This document shows positions 1 through 12,604 of a DNA stretch of 64,000 bases, piece by piece. Within the stretch, counting starts at the first letter, position 1. The number at the start of each line of letters is the position of its first letter. The stretch is from assembly GCA_020912385.1 (NCBI GenBank), contig CP087212.1, forward strand, positions 62,001 through 126,000, given 5' to 3'. The notes beneath the pieces were generated by a model. That model ran no database searches, had not been told where the DNA came from, and worked only from the letters and a program-made list of their open reading frames with translations. The position numbers and the translations under genes are program-made. This stretch comes from Neofusicoccum parvum (lineage: Eukaryota > Ascomycota > Dothideomycetes > Botryosphaeriales > Botryosphaeriaceae).

Positions 1-896
1 TTGCTAATGTGCAGTCCTGGATGTAAGACCAGGTTTTGCTCCTGTAGGGCCTTGGTGGCCTGGGGATCCGTGGTGTTAATTCCCTTGACAGGGACGTTGT
101 GGACCAGTACTGAGTATAGTTGTTGATTTGGGCGGACCTCGTTTCCGAGTCCAGTGGTCCACTCCTGGTCCTGGAGAAGGGCTGTCCTTGTTTGTATGTC
201 CGGAACAAAGATCCTGATATCCCCACTAGGGAGCTTTCTAGCAGCGAGTACCCTTTTACAGGCTAGGCCTTTTCCTGCCTGGATCTTTTGAATGATAGCT
301 TCGTTTGGGAGATTTGCTACTTCCTGTCTATTTGCTTCATCTGGAAGGTGGAGGGTGATTTCTGTGGTGGTGGGCGGGGTGGGAGGCTTTAGGGCTGTTT
401 GGGCTGCGATGTGTGCCCAGCTTGGGCTAGTTGGTGTAGGCGCTGTCTGGATACGGCTGACTGTTTTCTGGACCTGCTTGACTTCCCTTAGGATATCCTT
501 CAGGTTTGGTTCCTTGGCTGCTGCCTCCTGGCGGAGGGTAATGTGGTCCTGGAAGATTTCCTTGGCGGCGCCGAGAAAATTTTTTATCTGGCTGTTGAGG
601 GCTGAAGGTCTACCAGCGATTTTCTGGAGGGCTTGTAGGATGGCGTCTGCTGTTATGGCAGCTCTCTGGATATATTCTACGCTGATTTAGCCACGCTGCA
701 GGCTTTTAGGTGTCTGCTGGGGGCGGGTAGAGGTGGGTACTGGGAGGGGTTGTTCAGCCCTTTCCATAGTCTCAATTCCAACCACCACGTTGCTGCAGCT
801 GCTGGGAAGGGTATTGCTAGGGTTTTGAGGCCTAGAAGAGCCCCTAGGGGTTTCTTCCATAGCCGTAGCTTGAGGTCGGATTTTTGGTATGTTCAT
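1..896 (-). pseudogene. LINE-D ORF1 (gag-like), cut by window edge
   Basis: The minus strand from ATG 896 reads in one frame to the window start, with a single in-frame TAA at 687-689. The N-terminus is Ser/Pro/Thr-rich. It is followed by a helical stretch (AAITADAILQALQKIAGRP) and a SWAHIAAQ segment, which I recognise as the gag-like ORF1 layout of ascomycete Tad/I-type LINEs. The reading frame is still open at base 1, so ORF2 should lie outside the window. Base composition is normal compared with the TA-rich neighbour, so this copy seems little touched by RIP. The family differs from the LINEs A, B and C described below. Sure of LINE ORF1, unsure of the family. Confidence 0.75.
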
Positions 897-1021
897 GTTT
901 TTAAGCAGGTATAATAGTCCATCCTTATATAGCGGTAACTAGATAATAGAATGATTAATATACGTTAGAACCACTAGCTTATAGGCGTTCTTAATTAAAT
1001 CTATCTATTTCTACTATATAT

Positions 1022-1497
1022 TAGCTAAGGCCGTAGCCGTCTCTTTTAGGCCTAATTCGTAGTGCTTACCTTATAGGTAAATCCAGACCTGGCTAAGGTA
1101 AACGGTATACTTGTAGCTCTTATAAATAAGTAGGCGGTATTTAGAGAGAAAGAAAAAATATCTATTTAATAGTATTATATTACTATTAGATAGATAGTCA
1201 AGGGTGAAGAATCTAGTTTAGTTTATATCTACTACGAGAAGATATAGTAGAGAAGGATTAGAAGAAAAAGTCCTACTTAACACGTCTAGATTATTTTCTT
1301 ACCCTTATAAAAGCGCGTACGTATCGCGTTTGAATAAGGTTTAACTATGGGATGTTATTTATATTTTCACTTGATAAAGAAATAGTAGAATTTTGATAAG
1401 GCGAAAAGGCGGCGAGAACGGGAAGGCTTGTATAAAATAGGAAGGATCCATGTAGGGTGGACTGAAAAAGTACGGTGCACTCGAGCATATATCTTAG
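1022..1497 (-). repeat. OrsD-associated repeat, copy 1 (RIP-mutated)
   Basis: This stretch aligns by eye over its whole length with 29682-30172. It includes the part that encodes the OrsD/DUF3505-like N-terminus there and the upstream flank ending in GAGCATATATCTTAGG. Here the coding part has lost its reading frame through TA-enriching changes. The end at about 1497 abuts the truncated 3' end of LINE-A1. Confidence 0.6.
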
Positions 1498-2790
1498 GCC
1501 TCGTCGAGACTAGTTCCCGAGCGTTGTCAGTCTCTATATTAGCGTGACAACTAACTAGTAGAAGGATAGAAGAGTGAGTAGCTGTCATAGTCTCCTAATC
1601 CCTAGTTATATTAAGCCTTCCGGTAGCCAAAGCGAAAGCTACCGTTGCTTTAATCGTATGCGGGTCCACCCGCTACTTGTCTAGAGGTCCGTCCTTATAT
1701 TTCCCATTCGGTAGTTTTGTTCCTGACCAGCCTTCTAATATATATACAAGGTCACCGAACCTATCTCCAAGCCCGTTCTGTAGCTCTACCCGAAGATCCA
1801 GCCAGCGCGGGCACTCGAGAAGGAAATACTTGACTGTCTCTTTTTCTACTCTATAGGCGCACGCTGCTGACTGCGCACACCTAATCTTGTATAGTAGTTC
1901 GTTGAGATTTGCCTTAGAGGTTCGAAGCTAGGCGATTATAGAAGCCTCTTTATAGCTAAGCTAATTGTAAAGCCGTTTTATATGAAACTAAGCGAGTGCC
2001 TAGTCGAGCTTACGGGAGGCCTCACCTCCTTTAGTGGTCTTAAAGGATTCTATCCACTTCTTCATAGTTGCGGCGTTGCATTTTGAAAGCGCTAGGGACC
2101 GTAGTACTACACTATACGGGGGCTCTTAGGTACTTACTGTAGCTTATAGTGCTAGTTGATTTGCCCTTTCGTTTCCTACGATACCCTGGTGCGCTGGTAC
2201 CCACCTGAACTTAACTGGCGGTCCGTTGTTCTGCCGAATCTGGCGTAGGAGGTAGAGGATAGCTCTGATAATTTCTTAACTCGCCCTTTGCTACGGCCGG
2301 TAAAGGGATCGTAGTGCTGTCTTACTATTACTGTAGATAACGTGTTTTATCTTTACTATATCCGGACGCGAGGCGACGGCTTCTGCAGACCACGTACTAT
2401 ATACTAGGGCTATAGCCTATTGTATTACCTGTAGTTCTACGTGTAGGATATCGATTGAGTCCGATCTGCCTATCAGAAGCGAGTATGCTATAGCGGTTAT
2501 ACCGATGCTGTCTACGTAGGAGATACCGGTGCCGACTTTCTAGTTTCTTTACGAGCTATCGGTGAAGATGGCCACCTCTAACGTTGGAAGCTTGCTCGCT
2601 TATAGGCTTACTATCTCTAGGCTCTCGATCCTTACTACCGGCCGATCCTCCTAGGGCATCCTTACGAATGGCTGGATTGTTTCTAGTCGTTCTATATCTG
2701 CTTCTCCAGCCAAGAGCATTATCCGCTAGAGTGGGGATACGAATCTTTTATTCGCTGGGTTAATAGCTCTTTTTAACCTCCAGAATGGGT

Positions 2791-2803
2791 GAGACTATGG
2801 GAG
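2791..2803. repeat. Target-site duplication of LINE-B, 3' side
   Basis: GAGACTATGGGAG, identical to 8585-8597. Removing one copy and the element restores continuous LINE-A1 ORF2. Confidence 0.85.
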
Positions 2804-5800
2804 GTGGTTGTATTAACGTCTACTATGTACTAACTATCCGCTAGCTGCCTCCCTTGGGGCTTATAGACGGGTGGAGTTTTACTACCTTTTCGTATGATAA
2901 ATGAGACCCTTCTCTTTCTGTTTTCCTTATCTAGTAGTGGGCTGGCTTCGAGCCTACCCTTTACTTCCCTATCTCCGTGGACTGCGCTAAAGCCGTTTTT
3001 TTAGTTCAGCGTGTTCCCACCTGCGGCTTCTAGCCGCCCCGATACACCCCTATTGTCTCAACGAGGCTTTAAAAGAGGAACTATTCTTTTAGTCTAAGGA
3101 GGTTCCTGACTTTCTCTACGTTTATTGCAATCTCTGGGTAGATCCATCGTACTATCTACGGATAGTCAATGAAGTGCTACTACGCCTTCTCGGTACCGTA
3201 CTTGTAGGTAAGTTCTTTCCCTTTATACTTAAATCTTCTATAGTACTCTATAAAGTCCCCGTAACCTGTCCTTTCAGCTATAAGTCTGTATAGCGTCTGT
3301 CTTGTTAACGTCAGCTCGGGTATTCGTTTTCCCACTTCGAGTCCTAGGGTTATATAGGTTGTGGGTGCGTGTTTTTCCCACTACGTAGTGTAATCACGTA
3401 TCCTTTTCTCCCTGTTCCTCCTCCTCGCCTAGGCGACTGTTGCGATATCTACCTCGGTATTTAGTAAGTCTACTAATGCCTTAGCCAGTATATCCGCCTC
3501 CTCGTTCCCTTTTATTCCTACGTGGCCTGGGCACCATCTTGTTTCGACGGTGATGGGTTCGAGCCTTTATTTCATGTCTTTAAGCCTGGTGAATTGGCTT
3601 TACGAACTATTCGGGGTGTGTCTAGTGATTCCTCGGATTACCGACGTGTTGTCTATATAGAGGATGATTTTTTCTAGCGCTAGCCGTTCTTTCGCCTGTT
3701 CTGCTTAACTAAGTCCTTTAGTTGCTCCTCGGATCTCCGTATCGTATACTTCCGCTTTAGGCAGGCTTCCGCCCTTGGCGTGCAGTTGTTCCCCTCCCCT
3801 GTAGACTACGAAGGCCTATAAGGTTTTTAGTCCCGTTGCTAACCTGTCTGAGTAGATGTATATTATGCTCGGTGGGTCTTTCTTCTAGTTTTCTTCGAAT
3901 TCCTTTTTCCCTTTTTCCTTGCCTTGTAACGTGGTTACCGGGTTATCTATATAGGTTGGTATAAGCAGCTCGGGCCTTTCGTACTCCTCCTCTATTTGTA
4001 CTAGCCTCTATAGTCGTGTTGCCTTTAGTTACGCGTTAGGGTTCTTAGGTGGGCGTCCGCCCTTTTTCTTCTCGCTTAGCCGCGATCTTCCGACTAGTGG
4101 GTGGTCCTGGTCTAGTAGCCTCAGCCTTAGGGCAGCTCTCCTCCTTGTTTACTGTAAGATGACGTCTGCTGGTGGGATTCTCGATTCTCTGTGTAGTATC
4201 GGGACCGGGGTGGTTTTCCAGATTGGTAGGGCGGCTTAGGCCGTAGTCTAGAGTGCCTTATCGACCGTCTTAATGTGCCTTCCTTGTCTTAGTACCACCA
4301 TCCTATTCCTATCCTTGTCAGAGGGTACTTCGGGGCCTTTATACCAGATTTCTACTCCGTACGTTGCTACCGGGACGACGTACGATGCTGTAGCTTTTAC
4401 CGCCGCTACGGGCGGCATTTCTTTTATTACCTTGTTTAGGTTTCGTAGGTGTGCCGTAACCTTATTTGCCTTAGCCCCCTATGTTTCCACGTGGTGCCGA
4501 AAGCTTAGCTTGGGGTTAAAGAAGACCCCTAGCCATCTTACCGGTCTTATGGCTGGGTGTATTTCTAGTTCCCTAATTTTAATTCTAAGTGCCCTTGCCG
4601 CTTGATCCTTTGTAAAGTGGATCAGTTCGTATTTATTAGACGTAAAGGCTATTGCGTTCTCCCTTCCCTACTATAATACCTCCCTTAGGTCCTTTATAAG
4701 GGTTCTTGTTGTTTCTAACGTATCCTTGCCTATTTAAAGGAAGTTAACGTCGTCTATATACGTAAACCTCCTCTCCTACTCCCCTTTCTTCAGCAACGGT
4801 GAGAGGTAGAGCATGTAGAGAATTAGCGATGCGGGTAATCCTTGTAGGACGCTATAGTTAAGGCCTTTTTCGCTTATTGTGACCCCTTCCATGCGTACTC
4901 TTACTTTCCTCCTAGTCACGAACTCCTATGCCTACTTTACTAGCTGCGTGAGCTATCCTTGTTCTCGGAGCCTTTTAACTAGCCTATTAGGCAGGACTGC
5001 GTCAAATGCTCCTTGGATATCGAGTATAAGTATAGATGCTTCCTTGCCCTTTTGTAGGGCTTGTTCGATGTCATGTACCGCGCATGCCGCGAGATCGAGG
5101 GCTGATCTCCTTAGGAGTACTCTAAAGTGTTGGGAGCTAAGCAGGCGTCGCTATACCGCGATATATAACATTCGTCTCGCAATTAGCCTTTCCAGCCCCT
5201 TGCTGAGACAGGAGAGTAGGGCGATTAGTCTATACGCCCTTACGCTTATTAGGTCCCTACCGGCTTTTAGGATGATGGAGACTTCTGCAGTTTAGAAAAT
5301 CTTTAGGTGGTATCCGTGTACTATGCAGCCCTGGTATAGGGCTGTAATTATGTGACCTATTTCTAGCTATGCTGCCTGCAGTAGCCGTACCGTGATTCCG
5401 TCTATTCCCGGGGTGGTGTTCCCTATTTTCACGTAGTGGGTTTCTGCTTCCGCTACCGTGACCGTGTTATCCTATGGGATCTCCTCCGGGTCAGTCTCTA
5501 GCGGTTCCTATGGGTTTTAGATGTCCTGTTCTACCGAGAAGCGGTATAGTATTTTGTTTCTTAGTAGTTCAGTCTTTTCTACCAGGTCCGAGACTGCTCT
5601 ACCCTCGTCTACTATTAGTGGCGCTCTGAATCTGTCTGTTGCTTTGTGCCATGCTGTGATACGGTAGAGTTCTTGGTCACTCTTAGCGTTGGCTATTTGC
5701 GTTTTCTAGAACAGTTTCTTTACTTTCTTAACGGTACGTTAGAGGTCTCTCCTCGCTTCTTTCTCTTCTTCCCTAGTACCTCTCCTTCTGACCTCCCGGT

Positions 5801-8584
5801 TTTATTCTAGGGTAGTTCTGCACTCGTCGTTCCACTATATGGTCGCTTTTCCTCCTGTAGCCACTGTGCTGCCTACTGCGGCTATTGTAAGCTGTAGTGC
5901 GCTAGTCAGTTGGGCCGCCGTTTCCTCGATTCTCTCCGGTGATGTGGTGTCTAGTGTTATAGCACCTACCACCCTTCTAACTGCCTGTCTATAGTCCGCC
6001 AGCTTATCTTCGTAGACTATTAGTTTTTGTGTTTTTCCCTTTGCTTGTTATCGTACAGGTATGATTGTCTAGAGCGTACTGTGATCTGATCCTGTATGTA
6101 GTTCTTCTAGGACTTGCGTTTCGACTCCAGGTATATCTGTAAACACTAGGTCTATGGTGTTCCCTTATTCGTGGGTTGGGGTTTTGGGGTTTGTGTTCTG
6201 AAGTCCCCTTTCCTCCGCCCATGTGGCTACCCTTAGTCCTGGATCATAGTATCGGGAATGTCCTAGTTACCACGTCTAGTGGACCGCGTTGAAGTCTCCT
6301 ACTACCACCGTTTTATTTGGCAGCTCCTAGCCTTCTAAGGTGTCCAAGGTATTTTCTTCCCTTGGTCCCCTATAGAGGTTGACGATTGTGATTCCATTGA
6401 CCTCTACTACGCAGGCGTTGGGCGTGCTGAAAGGTCTAAGTTAGTGCGATATAAGGTCCTGCGCCTTCCTGATATACGTTAGTACCTTTGGTGTTGTGGA
6501 CCAGTCGTCTTGTGGGGCGTAGGTATCGAAGCCCAGGTGGGTTTTGGTCAGTCTTCTGCCCCTTCTATATTGTGCCTAGGGTTCTTATACGATCAGGATG
6601 TCGGTTCGTGCTTCCTAGGCGAGGTTTAGGGCTACGTCTTGAACTTCCCTACTTGTGTGGGTATTCGTTTATATGAGGCGGAGCTTGTTCCTCTTTCGCG
6701 CCCTGAGTTTGCTCCTTTGTTGTCCACTTATTATTTCTACTGGTCCCTGTTGATAGGGCCGGCCGTCGGTGCGTGGGTAGACTCTCTGAGTCCCTATGCC
6801 TATACTAGGGTTGGTGTTGTTTCTATTTCTTCTCTTTCGTCCTTAGAGAAGCTAGGTTCTGCCCCTGTTCTCGTTAGCCCTTCTTAGAACTGTCTTGGTT
6901 CCACTTCCGTTGTTTAGATGTGCTCCTAGTTCGAGTTCCTTTCCCCTCTTGTAATGGAGGTGTTTTCTGCAGCCGAGGCGTCTCCGTTATGTTGATAGGG
7001 GTTCACGGCTTTATGTGCCGTCTTGTATTCCTTTATACCCAGCTTGCGGATTGCTTTCAGCTGTCGCTGAGTGGGCTTGACGACCTTGCCGTCCTTTCTC
7101 TTAGGCTGTGCCGGGCATCCTAGGTATTCGGCTATATACGGTCCCCCGTAGTTGGCGCACTTGCTTGGCCGCGTATAGTTATCGTATAGGCCTGCCTCTC
7201 CGCATCTGTGGCATCTGGCGGCGCGATTACACGCCCGTGGGTTATGATATCCTAGGTATTTATGATATTGGGTGATCTGCTCCTTTTTCCGGATGGGACG
7301 AGCAGGCCCTGAGCTGAAGAGTCTGAAAGACTTCTTTACCGGCTGTGTAAGGTATATAACCCAGTCCTAGGTCTCCTCGTTCCTGTTATGTTTGGATGGT
7401 TTGTAAGCTACTGGGGTTTGTCCTGTAGCCGCCTTAACCTCTTCCCTGATGACTTCTGCCATTAAGATTGTGGCGTTTGCTGTTCGCACCTGCGTTGGTA
7501 GTCCTATAACTATGTATGGGTGCTATTTAGTAGCCTCCTCCACGGTTGCCCCTGCTCTTTCGAGGAAAGGGTACGGCGTTAGGAGCCGTGTACGGCTTTT
7601 ATTACTTGCTAGTCTGATAGTAAACCCTGTCCTAACCGTTTGGACAGTCTTAATGTCCGCTATAGTTAGACTAAAGGCTTCTACTAGCGTGAGTTTAATG
7701 TCCGCTGGGTTAGCCGCCCTCCATTAATGGTCCTAGGGGAGGCGTAGGAACAGTCTGTTATCTGCCCTTACTGGTTTAGGTTTAGGTTTCTACGGCTCCG
7801 TAGCCTTGGCTTTCTTAGCCTGAGGCGCCTTGTGTGCGACTATAATCCAGGCGCCTAGTTTCTTCGTTACGTCAGCGTATGTTCGGCCTAGTACTATTAG
7901 ATGGTTGCCCGGCTCTTTCGCCGGTGGGGCGGCTCTTCCTAGGTTTCTAGGAGGCTCGGCCTGTGCGGCGGTTTTTACGGGTCGGGCCGATGTATTCCAC
8001 GTCGTCACTAGTACTATGAGCTCTAGGAGCGCCTGCTTAAGCGCGTTGCGTGTCTTATCAGCCTACTTTCCGTAGGTTCCGGTGCTGAAAGGCTTTAGTG
8101 ATTGGTCTAGCGCTACCGTTGTGGCCGCTAGTATATCTTTCATTGCTCTGAGCTCGTTTTCCCCCTCTCGGAGAAAATTTTCCACCTCCTTCTGTAAGCC
8201 TAAGGTATCGTCTGAGGGTGGAGGTTGCTTCCTGCCTCTAAGGTTAAGCTTGAGGGGGATAGGGTTCGTAATGATATTAATAGTGCGTCGAGCTTCGCGG
8301 TTTGCTGGGTTGAATAGGCCGGTGCCTAAGTGCGAGGTGTTGAGCTGGATTGGCTCTCGTCTCGGGGTGCTTAGGGGTAGTTCTATAGGGGCCTGGTGGG
8401 TTCCCTTAGTGAGCTGCTGGTCAGTCGCCGGCGAGGTCGGCATGCTGGTAAGGGTGGTGCGTAGTATACGCGTATGCGCGGAAGTGCGGGGAGTCTTTTT
8501 ATAGTAACCTCAGCCGTTTCTTACGTTGTGTAGTGGTGTTGTGCTCGAAATTCTGGGTGCGAATTCGAGCGGGACGGAGGGGGG
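2804..8584 (-). mobile_element. LINE-B, full-length RIP-mutated LINE inserted in LINE-A1
   Basis: This is a 5781-bp minus-strand element bounded by a perfect 13-bp target duplication GAGACTATGGGAG (2791-2803 and 8585-8597). ORF1 starts at 8443. Its CCHC region is near 7170-7260, where some cysteines have become Tyr. ORF2 shows the endonuclease GDFNA signature near 6290-6310, the RT box YIDD at 4749-4760, an RNase H carboxylate motif (AEVYDTEIRGA) near 3730-3760, and the RNase H C-terminal motif WCPGHVGIKGNEEAD near 3490-3540. The 3' end lies at about 2804. Stops are dense and mostly TAG. A 5'-truncated relative lies at 47123-47350. Confidence 0.85.
7135..8443 (-). pseudogene. LINE-B ORF1 (gag-like)
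   Basis: It starts MPTSPATDQQLTKG at 8443. The same frame continues through a TAG at 8063-8065 into a second open piece (7790-8008) and then to a CCHC-type region at about 7170-7260. Some knuckle cysteines are Tyr. The C-terminal limit is approximate because RIP-type stops hide the true terminator. Confidence 0.65.
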
Positions 8585-8597
8585 GAGACTATGGGAG
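8585..8597. repeat. Target-site duplication of LINE-B, 5' side
   Basis: GAGACTATGGGAG, identical to 2791-2803. Confidence 0.85.
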
Positions 8598-11248
8598 AGT
8601 GTGATAGTTAACCTAAAACCGGAGTATCTATTGTTCAAGGCGGATCTTAGTAGGTAAGATTGCTGCTTCCGCTTCGAGTATTAGTAGGGTAATAGTCCTA
8701 AAGGCCCCTATAATGGCTCTTCTTGCAATCCTTTGGACCGCTTTAAGTGATTTAAGTGTTAAGTGCGTGGCGGCTGGTGCCTACACTGGCGAGGCGTAAT
8801 CAACTATTAGTGCTACCGTTGCTATAAAGAACTAGCGTACGCTGCTTAGCCGTAGGCCCTGTAGCCTTCTCAGCGCTAAAGCGGCCTGGATTCCCCACTT
8901 TACGATCCTGCCTGCGTGGGCTCTAAACCTTAGCTCTTGGTCAAAGATGACGCCAAGAATTTTAGCTTCTATTTTTGGATGTACTTCATTCCCCTTTATT
9001 ATTACCGCTTTCTCTAATAGTCTTTGCAGGACTCTTATAAAGTGGATGAGCGTTGTCTTTTCGGCTTCGAATGTTGTACCGCTTATTGCCTCCTATTCCT
9101 CTGCTTAGGGCACTATGGTGTCTTGAAGCTTTGCTACATTCTCATCCGCCAAGGGGCCGGTTACCCAGGCACTGTAGTCGTCGATAAACGCCATTGCTCC
9201 CTTATTCTTATTTGTGACTGACTGGACCAGGTCTGCGTTGAAGAAGAGGAATAAGATTGGTGAGAGGGGCGATCCTTGTAGTAGTCCTGTCTGTAGAAGG
9301 TCTATTTCCTCTGAGGTCTTCCTGTTGACTACCACCGACGTACTTCTACCAGAGCAGAATACGTCAATCCATTTAACAAGAGTCTCGGGGATTCTCTGCT
9401 AACGGAGTCTCTCAAGGAGTACCTCCTTCGCTACGCCATTATAGGCACCCTTAACGTTAAACGAGAGTAGCGATAGGACCTTTCCATCGCGCCACGCGTC
9501 GTAAATGCGTTGTTAGAGGACCGTTAGTGCTTGTACCGTAGATCGCTGTTTTCGAGCCCCGAAATGATTTTTTAGCAGTAGAGAGTGCTCTTTAACTAGG
9601 GCAGATATCCTCTCCGCAACTACTAATTCGAGCGCTTTCCCTAGCGTTGATAGCAGTGAGATCGGCCTATACGCTTACGGGACCTCGTAGTCCGGTTTCC
9701 CGGTCTTTCATAGTGGGATTATTTTTACCGTGCACCAACAGCTAGGCAAACAGCCTTGTAGTAGTGACTCGTTAAAGAGTTGAAAGACGTGATTGTCTAC
9801 TACCGGCCAGAGCTCTCGCTAGACTACTACTGGGATCCCATCTGCGCCAGGCGCCTTGAACGGGCTAGCCCGGAAGATTGCCTCTTTCACCTCCTCTATT
9901 GTCAGTGGGGCGTGCCTAAACTGGTCACTAAGGGCTTGCCGCGCCCCACTCGGTGTATATTATCATACTGGGGGGAGCTCTGGGAAGAAGTTCTTAATAA
10001 GGGCCTTTGATATTATCTCGTTAGACTCTACGCAGCCATTCTGATGGTTAATTCGTATAATCGGAGCGAAGTTTTTACTTTCTGCGCTGGAGAGATATCT
10101 GGCTGCTTTCTAGATATTAGTTGGGTCAGCTAGAAAGGTCTTCTAGTAGGTTCGCTTCTGTCGTCTTATAGTATCGTAGAACCTCTTAGCTGCTTCTTTT
10201 ACTTGTTCCTCTAGCCAGTTATTCCGCTGTCCCCACCTTTGGAGGACTCTTGCCTGGTTCCTAAAGTATATGAATGACCTCCGTAGCTGGGTGAGGTCCG
10301 CCGTCCACCATTTCTTAACGTACGGTAACGGTTTAACTTTAGGCACGCAGCTCTATAGTGATGCGGTGATGATTCTAGTTAGGTAGTCGGCGGAGCCCTC
10401 GACATCCCTAGGATCCGGGGAGGAACCCTCGGCTAGTCTCCTCCCTACGTCGGCCCTAACTGCCTCCCAGTTCGTACTCCAGAAGGCGTATTGAGTTTCT
10501 AGTGCCTGGCCAGGTGCGTCGATTTGAAAGTGTACTTTAATCGCTTGGTGATCGGGTCTGTATACTGTACTAGAGAGACGGCAGGCGCTTACGTCCTCCG
10601 CTAGCCGCGGTAACGCGAGAATAAGGTCGATTGTAGAGCTATATCCGGCTGATTCATAGGTAGTTATGCCTCGGGGAAGTAGACTTTAGAGGGTGAAGGT
10701 CCTCTATAAAGTCAATTATTAGCGCTACTTCTCCACTGCGTGTAGAGCCTTGTACTAAATCACCTCCCTAGAGCTGGTCGTGCCTATTGAAATCCCCATA
10801 GATCAGGATCTCTAATACTCCGTTAGTCTAGGCCCCAGACTGCGTAACTGCTGCCTGGAGCTTCTCAAGTATAGTTATAAGCTCGTGGTCGGCTAGGCTC
10901 TCCTTTTTCGCGACGTAGACCGACGCTATAAGAATAGTTCTATCTTACAGTATAACAACTGTAGCTGTGATATCGGGCGAGGGTATTGAGATCTGACGGG
11001 CTGAGATGCCTTTGTGTATCCATATTATTGAGCGGAAGGGAAACCGGCCTTGCCGGGACTTTGTTGGTAGTAATTAGGTCTAGTAGGGGTAGGTGATAGG
11101 TGCTGCTATTGTTTTTCCTTCGGCGTTACGGAAGCAGCTTGGTTTAAAGATAGAGATAATGCTGAAGTCGATAAGGTCCTAGTCATTTAGGAGACTATAT
11201 TGTGCTGTTCCGCTCTTTCCTAGGTTCGCGTAGATCGTCTTAAGAGGT

Positions 11249-12544
11249 CTATTCATTGCGTTGGTGGAGCATATTGTTCAGGAGCTTTCTGTACTCTGGG
11301 CAGCCCCTGTCGTCTGCCCTATACGGACCTCCGTAGGCGGTATACTTCTCTATAGCTGACGAACAGCTCTCTTCTTTATGGCCGCTGCCTGCGCACTTAA
11401 CGCATCTCTCCTCTCCCCTACAGCGGAACTGCTGATGGTCGTAGCTCTAGTATTTAAAGCAGCGTCTTGGGCGGGGGCGGTATTCAAATACGTTGGTATA
11501 CGCTGTCTCTCTACTAATATTAATCATCCTCTTAGCAAGGAGCGAATCTGCCTCACTCCTCTTAGAAAGATAGATTACTGCGGAGCCGTATAAGCGGTTG
11601 CCCGGCTTGCTTAGCCAGCGGGTTTACACGACTTCAACGTCATTCTCTACGCTAATAATCTGGCTAACGTCGGGGCGGACCCTAGTGCGATCCTCATTCA
11701 AGACAGTCATTTTATTGACATTATCTATCTTTACTGGATATAGTCACTGTCTACCTCTGATTCTCGCTCCCCGGAAGGTCGTTTCCAACCACTTAAGATT
11801 AGACCTGACGAGCTCTTCATCCCGTTCAGTCCTAAAGAAGAACCGTACCTTGGCAGAGTCGCCCGGGTTCCTTGTCAGTCTACAGCATCTAATGTCCTTT
11901 GTCGTTTCCTGGGCCTCCAGTGCTGCCTGGAGCTGGGCACGAATCTCTCCCGGCTTTATAGTATCAACGTTGGCCTCGGTAAGATCGATTTCAATCGCTG
12001 GCGGCATTTACTGTGCAATTAGGGCTGGTAGGTTTGTCACACGCGTTGCTGCGGTAGGGATAGGCGGTGGACCATTACTTGGGGCTATTGGCGGCGCCGC
12101 TCCTCGGAGCACGCTGGCGTAGGTGGTGTTGATCTATGACTGTGAGCTTAGGTTCCTGCGCGTCGTCTCTACGAGCGCTGCCGTCTGCTTTTCTATCTTC
12201 CCCATGCGCTCCTCCATCTTAGCCTGCGTTTCTTCGGACATTTTAAGCGCGTTAGACAGCCGTCTAATCTCCTCCTCATTCCCAGCGCCTTGTTCAATCA
12301 GGGCCTCGTTCTGTTCGGTAAGCGCTTTGTTTTGCTCAATAACGACGCGTAGCAAGTTGATGATATCATCTAAAGTTGCTTCCTTTGATACTTCAGGTGT
12401 ACTTGACTCGTGAGACCGGCGTTGAGTGGTAGGTTTGCCGCGGTGGAGGGCGCGATAGTCGGGGCGGTCGCGTTGGAGACGCGCAGCGCGTCGCGACGCG
12501 CCAACGGTCGCGAACCCACCACCACCGTCGTTGTCCGCCGACAT
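11249..12544 (-). pseudogene. LINE-A1 ORF1 (gag-like, CCHC)
   Basis: It begins MSADNDGG at 12544 and ends with the same QRNE-stop as the intact copy. A coiled-coil region (residues about 60-130) and a CCHC array near the C-terminus are recognisable. At least four in-frame stops are present and several knuckle cysteines read as Tyr (TGC->TAC), as expected from TpG->TpA change. At the position where the nearly intact copy has an amber codon (16105-16107) this copy keeps CAG. The stop overlaps the ORF2 start by 8 nt (ATGAATAG). Confidence 0.8.
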
Positions 12545-12604
12545 TGCAGGGTGGAGAAAGTCGAATTCGCGATTGAGAGGGCAAAATTCAAAGATTAGGT
12601 CGTC

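Larger units (their letters stand above)
1595..11256 (-). pseudogene. LINE-A1 ORF2 (endonuclease-RT-RNase H), split
   Basis: Two blocks, 8598-11256 and 1595-2790, encode the N- and C-terminal parts of the ORF2 protein described for 16775-20641. They include the reverse transcriptase region (short open pieces at 9105-9335) and the C-terminal cysteine motif. Stops occur throughout and no reading frame longer than about 80 codons survives. The gap between the blocks is the LINE-B insertion, and the flanking residues join without loss. Confidence 0.8.
1498..12600 (-). mobile_element. LINE-A1, RIP-mutated Tad-like LINE, interrupted by LINE-B
   Basis: This is a minus-strand copy of the element found nearly intact at 15407-21013. 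ORF1 (11249-12544) and ORF2 (from ATG 11256 to a stop at 1595-1597) align with it throughout. ORF2 is interrupted at the codons matching intact position about 19440, where LINE-B (2804-8584) sits between 13-bp repeats. Differences from the intact copy are mainly CA->TA and TG->TA, giving many TAG/TAA codons. The last roughly 290 nt of the 3' UTR and the (TAC)n tail are missing, and the element stops directly at the OrsD-associated repeat. The 5' end is judged from fading similarity and is uncertain by some tens of bases. Confidence 0.85.
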
